A stretch of DNA of 64,000 nucleotides, taken from Colocasia esculenta (lineage: Eukaryota; Streptophyta; Magnoliopsida; Alismatales; Araceae). This document shows, one piece after another, positions 55,075 through 64,000 of the stretch. Each line of letters starts with the position of its first letter. Position 1 is the first letter of the stretch. The stretch is taken from assembly GCA_014218235.1 (NCBI GenBank), contig CM024758.1:75774206-75838205 (forward strand), written 5' to 3'. Both the position numbers and the translations under genes were made by a program. The notes under the pieces were generated by a model. It did not search any database, was not told where the DNA came from, and saw nothing but the letters and a program-made list of their open reading frames with translations.

Positions 55075-56527
55075 TCTACGCCCGAGTTCGACAAGGAAAG
55101 GACAGAGCCTCGGATTGCGGACTAGACTTACCCTTTTGACATAGGTGATTTAGAAAATCATAATTAATTGTACAAGTGATGAAAAATCATGAAACCAATT
55201 GCAATTGATCTAGACATGCATGGGTTCTTACAGTAATTGGAATTGAAAACAAACAGGGCTTCGACATGCTTTGGTCATGTGTATCATGAAAAACACGGGA
55301 TAGCACACAAAATGAGATCAACGAATTAATTCGCAAGATAGGATGAATGAAAATTAGGGCATTTAGGGGTAAAAGATGCCTAACATGCATCTGTATCTCC
55401 AATAGAAATTTGAGAGCATGGGATCGAGTATTCAAGGAGATATGAACTAAACGTGAGGTTCGGGGTCAAGGTGTTTGCAGAACTTCAAAATTCAAGAAGA
55501 AAATATTGGCTTGATGGAAAATTATGAAACTCAATGGTTTTGTTCCTAGTACATGGAACAATCTACAGGCGAAATCTTATGATTTTAGCTTCTGAGAATG
55601 CCTACCTTTGGTCGTTTCCTCTTCTATGGCTAGAACTTGAAGAACTCAGGATGATGCTTGATGAAGCCTTCTCCCCACGAATTATCCTCCTCCATGGCCT
55701 CTCCTCTAGGTCCAGCAAGCCCCAGCAACGTTTTAGGGCCTGCCATGGAGAGATTGGGGAGTATTATGCTTGTTGGGTTGTTTTTCCTATTAGGACTCTA
55801 ACCTCTATTAAATTCCAAATTTCCTATTTCTTAATCTCCTTCCAAGCTTTCCACTTCCTATTTGGGTTAGGATGGGAGTTAAATTCAAGGCAAACCTATT
55901 AGGGTAGGTTTAGGAATACAATTCCAACCCAAACTAGCTATTTTAATTTAATAACCCTTTTCTATTTACGTAATAATTAAGTGCGAATTAGAGTATTTTC
56001 CTATTATTATCTTTTAAAAATCCCTATTTTGGCCCAATAAATTTACATGGTCCATTAACAAAGCCCATTCTCAATGGTATTTAACATAGGAGAATCTCCA
56101 TTTTAAATAGGGAAGTATTAGAAATTTCGGAATTTATTATATTTCTTACTTGAATTATTCATGGGGCATGAGAGGTCCATTGGTCCAATTCTGATAATGG
56201 GTAATCATTTCATGATGTTGGAAGTCTCTCCGACATGTTCGTTTAATTATGGGTGCGTTATTTTTCCGTGTTAACGGTTTTCCGACTTAGTTTTCAAATT
56301 TGGATAATTAGTCACGTTGTGACGTACGCTTGGCCAATCAGATTTTTCGTTGCATGAATTTCTTCGTGAAAACACTTAGGGATAGTATTTTGGGTTGATT
56401 ATAATTTTAACGAAATTTTAGATGTGTTTTTTCACATACAGTAATGGTATGTATATTTCTATTATTCCGTTTTATAGAAATTTTATTATTTCGAATTTTT
56501 AAATACTTAATTTTCTGAGTTGTTACA

Positions 56528-56545
56528 TCCTCCCCCACTTAAAAA
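56528..56545 (-). other. Polypurine tract of D
   Basis: Minus strand TTTAAGTGGGGGAGGA directly before the 3' LTR start TGTAACAACTC. Confidence 0.85.
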
Positions 56546-57790
56546 AAATTTGGTCTCCAAATTCATGATATGGTACAACTACTAATTTATTCTAAATATT
56601 TCAATCCATCTTCTCCACCACTTAGGGCTTTGCTATCGTGAAAATAATATGAACTTAACGAAGGGTTTAGTGATGATACCTTGTCCACCTTCATTGGCCT
56701 ATTTATATCCACAAGGGCTTGAAATCGTCTTTGGTGTGGAGTTTTGGTTCTTCTTTATGGACAGTTGATGACTTGATGTCATTGACTTCCACAACGCAAG
56801 CATCTGCCTAATTTCTTCCAACAATTATCAATCTGATGCCCTGGTTTTTACAAAATTTATAGAATTCCTTCCTCTTCACTTCCCATTTAATTCTCTTGCT
56901 ATTACTGTATTTCTTCCTTTATTATCATTGGAATGGGTAGCATGTTCCCTTTTCAACACCTTCTTCTTATGGATCTTTTCAAGAAGTTCCATGGTGTCCT
57001 CTACTAATTGAGCTCTCAATACACATAACTAAATATACTTCGATGTCTAGTGGAGCCAACATTTACCAAAACACAGGTCTCAACCCTTCTAAAAATCTCT
57101 TAGCCTTCATCTTCTCCGTACTCACCAAAGTGGTGCATACTGTGCTAGTATTTCAAATTGCGCTTCATATTCTACTACCGACATCATTCATTGTTTCAAA
57201 TTGGCGAATTCATTTACCTTCTTCTCACGAATCCTCTCGGAAAAATATTTGGTGTTGAAGAGTTCTAAAAATTTATCTCGCTCTACGTTCATGTTGGGTA
57301 ATTGGCGACTGGCAGCTTCCCACCAAGCTCTAGCATCGCGGTCCAACTGAAAGGTTGCCAGAAGGACTTTCTCCTGCTCTGAGCATTGCATAACTCTAAA
57401 GATTCGTTCCATCGCCTTCACCCAATTTCAGCTTCATCGGGATTCGGTGTTCCATTAAACCTTGGGGGATTTATTCGTTGAAAGTCCCATATAAGTCTCC
57501 TGCCCCATTTCTGCTTTGCTTGAATCACGATGTTAAGGGCTTGAGTTAACCCCTGTACGGTGTTGAATTTGTGATTTGTGCATGCTTAGCATCCTCTAGT
57601 CGCGATCCTCTCTCTTGTTGCGATCTATTAATATATATTTGTTATTACCGCTTCCTCAGTCTAGCTAACTTCATAACCCAAGCTTTACCCAATCTCTCAC
57701 ATAGGTATGGTGGTTGACTTAGACACGGTCATGGCAGTTCACCTAGAAATCCCCAGACTAAAAATATACTAATAAGGACATCCTAGGCTC
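56546..57790 (-). pseudogene. gag relic, the whole interior of D
   Basis: Only about 1.27 kb lies between the LTRs. On the minus strand: FNGTPNPDEAE (near 57450), then KAMERIFRVMQCSEQEKVLLATFQLDRDARAWWEAA, NVERDKFLELFNTKYFSERIREKKVNEF (57421-57188), typical Ty3/gypsy gag. A long decayed stretch follows, then a zinc-knuckle pair near 56860-56790 (FCKNQG and, after a one-base shift, HQIDNCWKKLGRCLRCGS). No protease, RT or integrase is present. D is therefore a non-autonomous or deleted derivative that must have used proteins from a relative. Confidence 0.75.
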
Positions 57791-57799
57791 TAATACCAA
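57787..57799 (-). other. Primer-binding site of D (tRNA-iMet)
   Basis: Minus strand TTGGTATTAGAGCC, one mismatch to the initiator tRNA-Met complement, next to the LTR at 57801. Confidence 0.85.
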
Positions 57800-57800
57800 C

Positions 57801-60800
57801 TGTCGCGCCCCTCCAATTTAGAAGTGGAATAAATCGGAGGAAACGTGAACCAAGTACATAGTAGAGAAAAATGTACAAATAGTTGAGTACATCGGAGTAT
57901 CTAATGAACAATAATTGGAATAAACTCTTCATTTTATTGAAATTCCACTAAGACTATTACAACCACTAATTCGGATCCAATACATAGGGCTCAATGACAT
58001 CATTACATTGAGAAGAAATCTAAAGTAATAACTACTAGACTCCAATTGTGCTACGGTAACTTCGTCATTTGACTCTGGGTCACTCATCACTCTAGTCCCG
58101 TCCCATTGGTACACATAACGTCATCGTCTGATTTACCTGAGACACAAAATAACAAATAACGAAGGGTAAGCGATAACGCCTAGTAGGACTAAATCTCAAT
58201 AGTCAAGCAAGCTTTAAATTATTAGTGCATTAAATGGTAGAGTAACTAATGATAGAGAGAGTCATGTAAAGTCGAGAAAGTAATAGCCACAAGTAACATG
58301 GTTCAAATAGCAGATGAATCAAGTATAGCACGATGATTAAAGTCAAGTCACGTAATAGCAAGTAACGTTATTGTCAAGAAATAGAAAGCGATATGTATAG
58401 CAAGAAGAGAGATAGTAGTTGATCATGTAAAGAGTAAATTGCACGTTGATTGATTCTCATCAGTTGAAATAGTATAGCACTTTTGATTAAATTTCATCAA
58501 TCGAAATAGTAATGGAACTTTGGTTATTCGTAGATAGCCGAGAGAGAATATAGCACTTATATTGTCAATAGACAACGAGAGAGTATAGCACTTTAAATGC
58601 GATCAAGTCAGAATAACTCAAGATAGCAAGTATCAAGTAGAGCAAGTAGAGAGTACGACAGTGTCGCTCAATAAGGACAGTGGCAGTTCAGTAACAGTAG
58701 TGGCAGTACAGTAACAGTGCAGTATGTCTAATTTAACAAACTAACTGTAATAGTGTAATAGTTATATGTCTTGCTAATTCATAACAGTCAGTCAGAATCG
58801 GTGCAATGCAAACACCGTCTATAGCCCTTACAGGTATTTTCGGGTGGCTCTCTATCCCTAGGACTAGATTGGCGCCCCTCGGACACTCTCCATGCCCTGA
58901 ACAGTATGCATTCAAGTCAGTAGAGTCACAAGAACCTCTTTAGCACTAGACAGTCATGAACAGTACAAACAGTAGAAGCCACAATAGCTCAAGGGTACCA
59001 AGAGAGTACGAGATAGACGAGATAGTAGAATGAACATGAATAGACGAGCCAGTAAAGTAGATGAGATCTTTCTATGGTCATTGCACATGAAACGTCGAGT
59101 AACGAGCGATAGTAACAGTTGCTCAACATGCGCGTACGGCGTTGGCAGTTAGGTGGAATTCACTACCTTTCCGCTGGCCATGTTACGTATGGGTCCAGAG
59201 GTCCGGCGTGATTCAAGATAAGAGAGAGAACAATCTAAGGTCGTACGGATCTTATTGATCCTAGAGTGTTATAGGTGTTAGGTGTTAGGGTACAACCAGC
59301 TCATCGACCACGTGGGAACCCAGGACAGAGGATACTTACGGAGGCCTTGAACAAAGACTCACTAGTCTGGAAGAAGGAGTATCCGACGGAGAGTTCGTCC
59401 ACGTCAAGAGAAAGTTATATAGAAACAAGTGTCCGATGTTCTAGAAGATTTCTAGAACAGTGGAGCATCGATAACGTTATTCCCAAAACATCGCTAGAAA
59501 ACATAGACAAGTTCATTTAAAATAGGGCAACTAATATACGTAATTGAATAAATTGCTAGATGTACATGTGACAATTTTCATGCATGTTAAGCCATATTGG
59601 ATGGTTCAAAGTGAGTGCAAGTGTAAGAGAAAATCTTGGGCAAGATAGATCATGTGATTAACTTCAATTAATTAAAATATTTCAATAATTACAACTTCGT
59701 CTTTCTATGTACAAGATAGGTAATTGGACATGGGGTGACTGTAAACATAGACCTTGCAAAAAAGTGGGTTTTCATGCAAAAAGCTGAGATCGTGACGTAC
59801 AGTAACAAGGGTTGCGACGGGGTCAAGTGTGAACGTGACATGGCCTTGTAAGGATCGCGACGGGCTTGTCTGAACAGGCAGGCAGATAGCGACATGGTCG
59901 TTCGAGGGTCGTGACGGGCTCGTCAGATCGGGCATTAGATCGCGATGACAGTCCCTGTCGCAATCAGATCGCGACGGAGGGCACTATCGTGACAGCCCTG
60001 TGAATGCGGCCTATCGGGCCGTCGTGTTCACAGGGTCTGCGCTCGAGTCCGACAGGGAAAGGACAGAGCCTCGGATTGCGGACCAGACTTACCCTCTTTT
60101 GACATAAGGTGATTCATAAAATCATAATTAATTGTACAAGTGTTGAAAATTCATGAAACTAGTTGCGAATTGATCTAGACATGCATGGTTCTTACAGTAA
60201 TTTGGAATTTGAAAACAACAGGGCTTCGGCATGCTTTGGTCATGTGTAATCATGAAGAACATGGGACAACACATAGATGAGATCAACGAATTAATTCGCA
60301 AGATAGGATGAACGAAAATTAGGGCTTTTAGGGGCAAAAGATCCTAACATGCATCAGTATCTCCAATAGAAATATGAGAGCATGGGATCGAGTAGTCAAG
60401 GAGATATGAACTAAACATGAAGGTTCGGGGTCAGGTGTTTGCAGAACTTCAAAATTCAAGAAGAAAATATTGGCTCAATGGAAAATTATGAAACTTGATG
60501 GTTTTGTTCCTAGTACATGGAACAATCTACAGACGAAATCTTATGATTTTAGTTTGTGAGAATGCCTACCTTTGGTCATTTTCCTCTTCTATGGCTAGAA
60601 CTTGAAGAACTCGGATGAAGCTTGATGAAGCCTTCTCCCCACGAATTCTCCTCCTCCTTGGCCTCTCTCCAGGTCCAGCAAGCCCCAGCAATGGTTTAGG
60701 GCTGGCCATGGAGAGATTGGAGAGTTTTTATGCTTGTTGGGTTGTTATTTCCTAATAGGACTCTCACCCCTATTAAATTCCGAATTTACTATTTCTTAAT

Positions 60801-61501
60801 CTCTTTCCAAGCATTCCACTCCTATTTTGGGTTAGGATGGGAGTTACATTCATGGCCAACCTATTATGGTAGTTTAGGAATCAAATTCCAACCCAAACTA
60901 ACTATTTTACTTATTTAATAACCCTTTTCTATTTAGGTAATAATTAAGTTGCAAATTTAGAATATTTTCCTATTATTTCTCTCTAAAAATCCCTATTTTT
61001 GCCCAATAAATTTTATATGTCCATTTAACAATGCCCATTCTCAATGGTATTTAACTTAGGAGAATTCTCCATTTTAATTAGAAAATTATTAGAAAATTCA
61101 AATTTATTATATTTTTCTTACTTGAATTTGTTCATGGGCCATGGGAGGTCCATTGGTCCAATTCCGATAATGGGTAATCATTTCATGATGTTGGAAGTCT
61201 CTCCGACATGTTCGTTTAATTTCTGGGCGAGTTATTTTTTCGTGTTAACACTTTTCCAACTTAGTTTCCAAAATTGATAATTAGTCACGTTGTGATGTAC
61301 GCGTTGCCAATCGGATTTTTCGTTGCACGAATTTATTCGTGGAACCACTTAAGGATAGTATTTGGGGTTGTTTTATAATTTTTACAGAAATTTTTAGATG
61401 TGTTCTTGCACATACGATAATGGTATGTATGTTAATATTATTCTGTTTTTATAGAAATTATTATTTCAAATTTTTAAATACTGAATTTCTGGGATGCTAT
61501 A
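57801..61501 (-). mobile_element. 5' LTR of element D
   Basis: TGTCGCGCCCC (57801) to GGGATGCTATA (61501), 3701 bp; the terminal CA has mutated to TA, shown by alignment with GTTGTTACA of the left LTR. TCGCGA cluster 59788-59985, inverted repeat 59996-60035, cryptic repeat 58250-58760, all collinear with the left LTR. Followed by ACAGA. Confidence 0.9.
59788..59985. repeat. TCGCGA cluster, D 5' LTR
   Basis: GGATCGCGACGGGC, GATCGCGATGAC and GATCGCGACGG, with GATCGTGACG, GTTGCGACGG and GTCGTGACGG decay forms at places where the left copy keeps or loses CpG differently. Confidence 0.6.
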
Positions 61502-61506
61502 ACAGA

Positions 61507-61577
61507 ACTTATCATGATTATCTAACAATATTAAAACATGCTTACAGTGCCCAAACATGATAGTAATCAACAGAAAA
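61507..61577 (-). mobile_element. LTR fragment F, part 3 (minus)
   Basis: Continues part 2 after D: CTTATCATGATTATCTAAC... matches the reverse of LTR C near 41045-40980. Cut off by a copia LTR at 61578. Confidence 0.75.
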
Positions 61578-61960
61578 TGTTGGATCAAAATGGCACTAGA
61601 GATGTCCTAGAGAGGGGGGGTGATTAGGACTTGTTGGCTTTTAACATTTTCTCTGAAATTACACAGCACTCAATAATTTTGTTAGTACTTAGTGTGGTGT
61701 ATGATTCAAGTGTAAACTAGGCAGAAACAATCACACAAATGGACAAAAGGGATTATCCTGGTTTGACCCTTCCCACATGGAAGTCCTAAGTCCAGTCCTC
61801 AAGCCAACCACTTGAGATTTCCACTAACTGCCAATGAATTGGACTTCCCTCACCCTTGAGAGGAAATACAATCCCACTTGCTCCAAAGCAAGTCTTCCTA
61901 AACAAGGGAATAAGACAGCTGATAATTAGTAAATTTTTAGCGTTAAATTGCATACATGCA
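61578..61960 (-). mobile_element. Copia LTR fragment
   Basis: TGTTGGATCAAAATGG start and GTCCTAGAGAGGGGGGGTGA, then a Ser/Pro-type region with CCTTCCCACATGG and CCACTTGAGATTTCC, a pattern common at the ends of plant Ty1/copia LTRs (minus orientation: ends CCAACA at 61578). The right limit is uncertain; no internal sequence or primer-binding site follows recognisably. Confidence 0.6.
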
Positions 61961-62389
61961 GTTAATTTTAACGTCTTTGTCTTTAGATAATGCACATTTT
62001 TTAGTTTAATTTTCGTTTCATCTTTCAATAAAATTTTGAACATATAGTTGAGAATGTGTTAGAATACACGTTAGATTCAATAAGTCACTGTTTTGACAAA
62101 CTAGGTACATAAGAACTTTTTGTAAATAAATATTGTAAATAATCTTTGTCGCAGTAAAATTTTGTAAATACCTTTTAGATAGGTATATGTTTGTAAATTT
62201 TTTTTAAGAGTTTTCAAATAAAACCCACCCCACCCCATTAAATAAATAATAATACTTTTAATATCCCAACTAATCTTACAGCCACATACCCCACCCAAGC
62301 CCATTAAAATAAATAAAAATCATTTTTACCTCACCTTTTCGCCACGCATAAAAACCCTTCTTTACCTTGCCCTTTATTTCTTCCTCAGG
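61961..62389. other. AT-rich spacer, nothing identified
   Basis: AT-rich with CCCACCCCACCCC-type pyrimidine tracts at 62225-62300 and a TATA-like CATAAAAACCC at 62346-62356 followed by a CT-rich run. No coding region or repeat end recognised. Could be the remaining part of the copia LTR or the start of another element. Confidence 0.3.
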
Positions 62390-62735
62390 TCAGAAGGTGC
62401 TGGCAGCAGCTAGAGGGGTGCTCGGGCGATGGAGTCCTAGGCAATTTGGAGCTGTTGCGCAGCGCCTGGAGCTGGGCGTGCAGATGCGTGCGCTGGTGAC
62501 TTGAAGCTGCCGGCGGGTGTGAAGGTGCATAGCGGAGGGGGATAGAACTGGAGCATGGCGGGGCTGAGAGCCAGCTGAGGTGGCGCGATGGGGTGAGCTG
62601 GAGGCCGACCGTGCGTTGCTGCTGCGCAGCAGGAAGCGGAGGCGGCCAAATGGTGTGTAGTGCTGTGTGGGATGACCTGAGGGCATGCAGATGTGGTGCG
62701 CTGCAGGATTTGGCGGGAAGAAGTGCATAAGCAGA
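62390..62735. other. GC-rich block
   Basis: About 340 bp clearly richer in GC than all around, with GGCAGCAGC, GCGCAGCGCCTGGAGC and similar words. Open frames on the minus strand here are Ala/Pro/Ser-rich and look like composition artefacts. Function not recognised. Confidence 0.35.
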
Positions 62736-62748
62736 AGGCCGGGATGCC

Positions 62749-62756
62749 TATAAAAG
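62749..62756 (+). promoter_or_regulatory. TATA box of an unassigned plus-strand promoter
   Basis: TATAAAAG within GCCTATAAAAGGACCCC, the strongest core-promoter match in the window, followed by a T-rich then CT-rich leader (62785-62880). Likely the promoter of an LTR or a gene that continues beyond the right edge. Confidence 0.45.
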
Positions 62757-62789
62757 GACCCCAAGGCCCTCAGCACAAGAGTTCAAGTT

Positions 62790-64000
62790 TTTTTTTTAGA
62801 TTTTTAGTTTTCTTTCTTCCAGACATTAGAAGGCTCGCCAGTGGAAAGTTTTAGGGATTTTTGAGCTTTCATTTCTTTTTGTTCATCAGGAGATCAGAGT
62901 TGTGAGTTGTTGGGGCTGGGGTTTAGAATTTTTGGGAATTGAGTGTTTTCTTGTTCTGGTTCGATTGGAGGGTTTTCCTTCTCTGGTTCGACGGAGGAGA
63001 GTTTTAACTTCTTGTTCATCTCTTTTAGTCCAGATTTTTAGTTATGTTGTGGAGGATCCAATGGAATTTTTCCATTATTTCTGTGTTTAGAGTTTGATCC
63101 AGTGATTGTTTTCTCCATTTATTGTATGTTTAGAATTTATTGTTTTCTCCCCTCTTCTGGAGATTGGGGGGTTTGTGCCTAGATAGATTTAGGGGCTGCT
63201 GGGATTGTCATTTCTTTATTTTCTTTGAGCACATTGCTGAGATCGACAACTCTTTATCTTCTTCTATGGAATCTAATTTTGCCATTTCGTCTGTGTTATG
63301 TGAAGACAGCCAGGAGATCTACTGCAGTAGGGGGCCTTCTTCTTGTATTCTGCATCTGAAGAATCCCGGGTTGTATACTCCAGGAGATGGCAATTGGGCT
63401 GTTGGAAGGGATTCAGCATCTAGTTCGACTACTGTGTGAGAGATCCAGGGGTTGGTTCAAGTTTTTGAGTTTTTTCTTCATCCCTTCCAATTTTTTCATC
63501 TTTTCTGGTTCGATATTTTTAGGGGGTTTGGAGAGTTCTAATTTCAGATCGTTGGGCTACTGGTAGGTTTGGTTGTGGGAGATAGTGAGATAGACCCAGT
63601 GTGTGTAGGATACAGTAATCTTAAATTTTAGTTCATGTTAGTCTCCATGCAAATCTTTGATTGAGTTCTTTAATTCTTTTCGGTCTCACTTTGATCCATG
63701 TTCTTCAGTAATAGCAATAGAAATCTGATTTAGCAACTTTCAATTTCTGTTACTTATTTTCTATCCGAATCTTGAGCTGTGAGAATAGTGATCCGGTTTG
63801 TGGAGAGTTATGACTATTCATCCCCTGAGCTATAGGGGTACATTGCTTTGATAATTGTCTTTTGAAATTTCTTGCTCTGTCATCTTTTCATTTTTTTGAA
63901 TTTTAAATCATTTCAGAATTAGAATTGCATCGTTTTGCAATCTAGTTTAATTTCTATTTCAGATTTCTGTCTACTTGTTTGATCCCTCAATTGTAAGGGT
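62790..64000 (+). other. Unassigned leader-like sequence at the right edge
   Basis: T-rich with CTTTTCTGGTTCGA-type repeats (62960, 63000, 63500). Short open frames (for example 63140-63439, 99 codons) match no family I know and have no signal, motif or good context. It may be R/U5 and leader of another retroelement, or a long intron. Confidence 0.25.

Larger units (their letters stand above)
52835..56527 (-). mobile_element. 3' LTR of element D
   Basis: TGTCACGCCCC start (52835), GAGTTGTTACA end (56527), 3693 bp, unusually long. It carries an ATAGCA/AGTAACAGT-rich cryptic repeat (53250-53780), a TCGCGA cluster (54826-55000) and a 12-bp perfect inverted repeat (55035-55074). By eye several percent differs from the right LTR, largely at CpG-type positions. 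No protein gene; ORF-like stretches inside are shadows. Confidence 0.9.

Noticed and set aside
55534..55902. 122-codon hydrophobic frame in LTR D
   Set aside because: The right LTR copy is broken at several positions and has only a short piece open (60730-60918); LTR sequence.
42249..61577. F as the lost left half of LTR F'
   Set aside because: F and F' cover overlapping parts of the LTR (both contain the island), so they must be separate copies.
62390..62776. 128-codon Ala/Pro/Ser-rich open frame on minus
   Set aside because: GC-rich composition artefact; no motif, and it reads away from the plus-strand TATA box.

Overview
The window looks like intergenic DNA of a large, repeat-rich flowering-plant genome, probably a dicot; the species cannot be named from the sequence. 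I found no convincing host protein gene, tRNA, rRNA or CRISPR array. Almost everything is LTR retrotransposon sequence: Ty3/gypsy elements (mostly chromoviruses with a C-terminal chromodomain) and Ty1/copia elements, stacked inside one another and broken by stops, frameshifts and deletions. Evidence is domain order (gag, protease, RT, RNase H, integrase), primer-binding sites complementary to initiator tRNA-Met, polypurine tracts, LTR pairs and target-site duplications (TSDs).

Layout, left to right. (G) 1-7991, minus: Ty3/gypsy gag remnant and its probable LTR, split by a plus-strand solo LTR (A, 4542-7605). (F') 7992-10373: a truncated minus-oriented chromovirus LTR. (C) 10374-13888 and 37417-42248, plus: one chromovirus cut in two, with gag/protease on the left and end of RT, RNase H, integrase, chromodomain, PPT and 3' LTR on the right. 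Between its halves: an orphan LTR-like segment (13889-15129), a copia element (copia-1, about 15.1-25.4 kb, minus) with a broken extra ORF downstream of pol, the gag and LTR of an older copia (copia-2, 25.4-28.2 kb, minus), and a minus-strand chromovirus (B, 28169-37416). (F) A second minus-oriented LTR fragment starts at 42249 and is itself split by chromovirus E (42541-52430, TSD CACAT) and by D (52835-61501, TSD ACAGA), a deletion derivative with 3.7-kb LTRs and only a gag relic inside. The right end holds a copia LTR fragment (61578 onward) and an unassigned GC-rich, promoter-like stretch.

Inferred order of events: C and F came first; B inserted into the RT of C; copia-2 into the 3' LTR of B; copia-1 into the gag of copia-2; a later deletion removed the left part of this stack plus about 1 kb of C's RT. 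E and D inserted separately into F.

Most notable: (1) two small phase-0 spliceosomal-type introns at the same two places in the gag of two separate chromoviruses, C and E; (2) three kinds of irregular clusters of short CG-centred palindromes (TTGACGTCAA-like, TCGCGA, GTGTCGACAC), each tied to particular LTR families and, in the chromovirus LTRs, flanking the TATA box; (3) a roughly 200-bp LTR island conserved across at least seven copies of two otherwise diverged LTR families.
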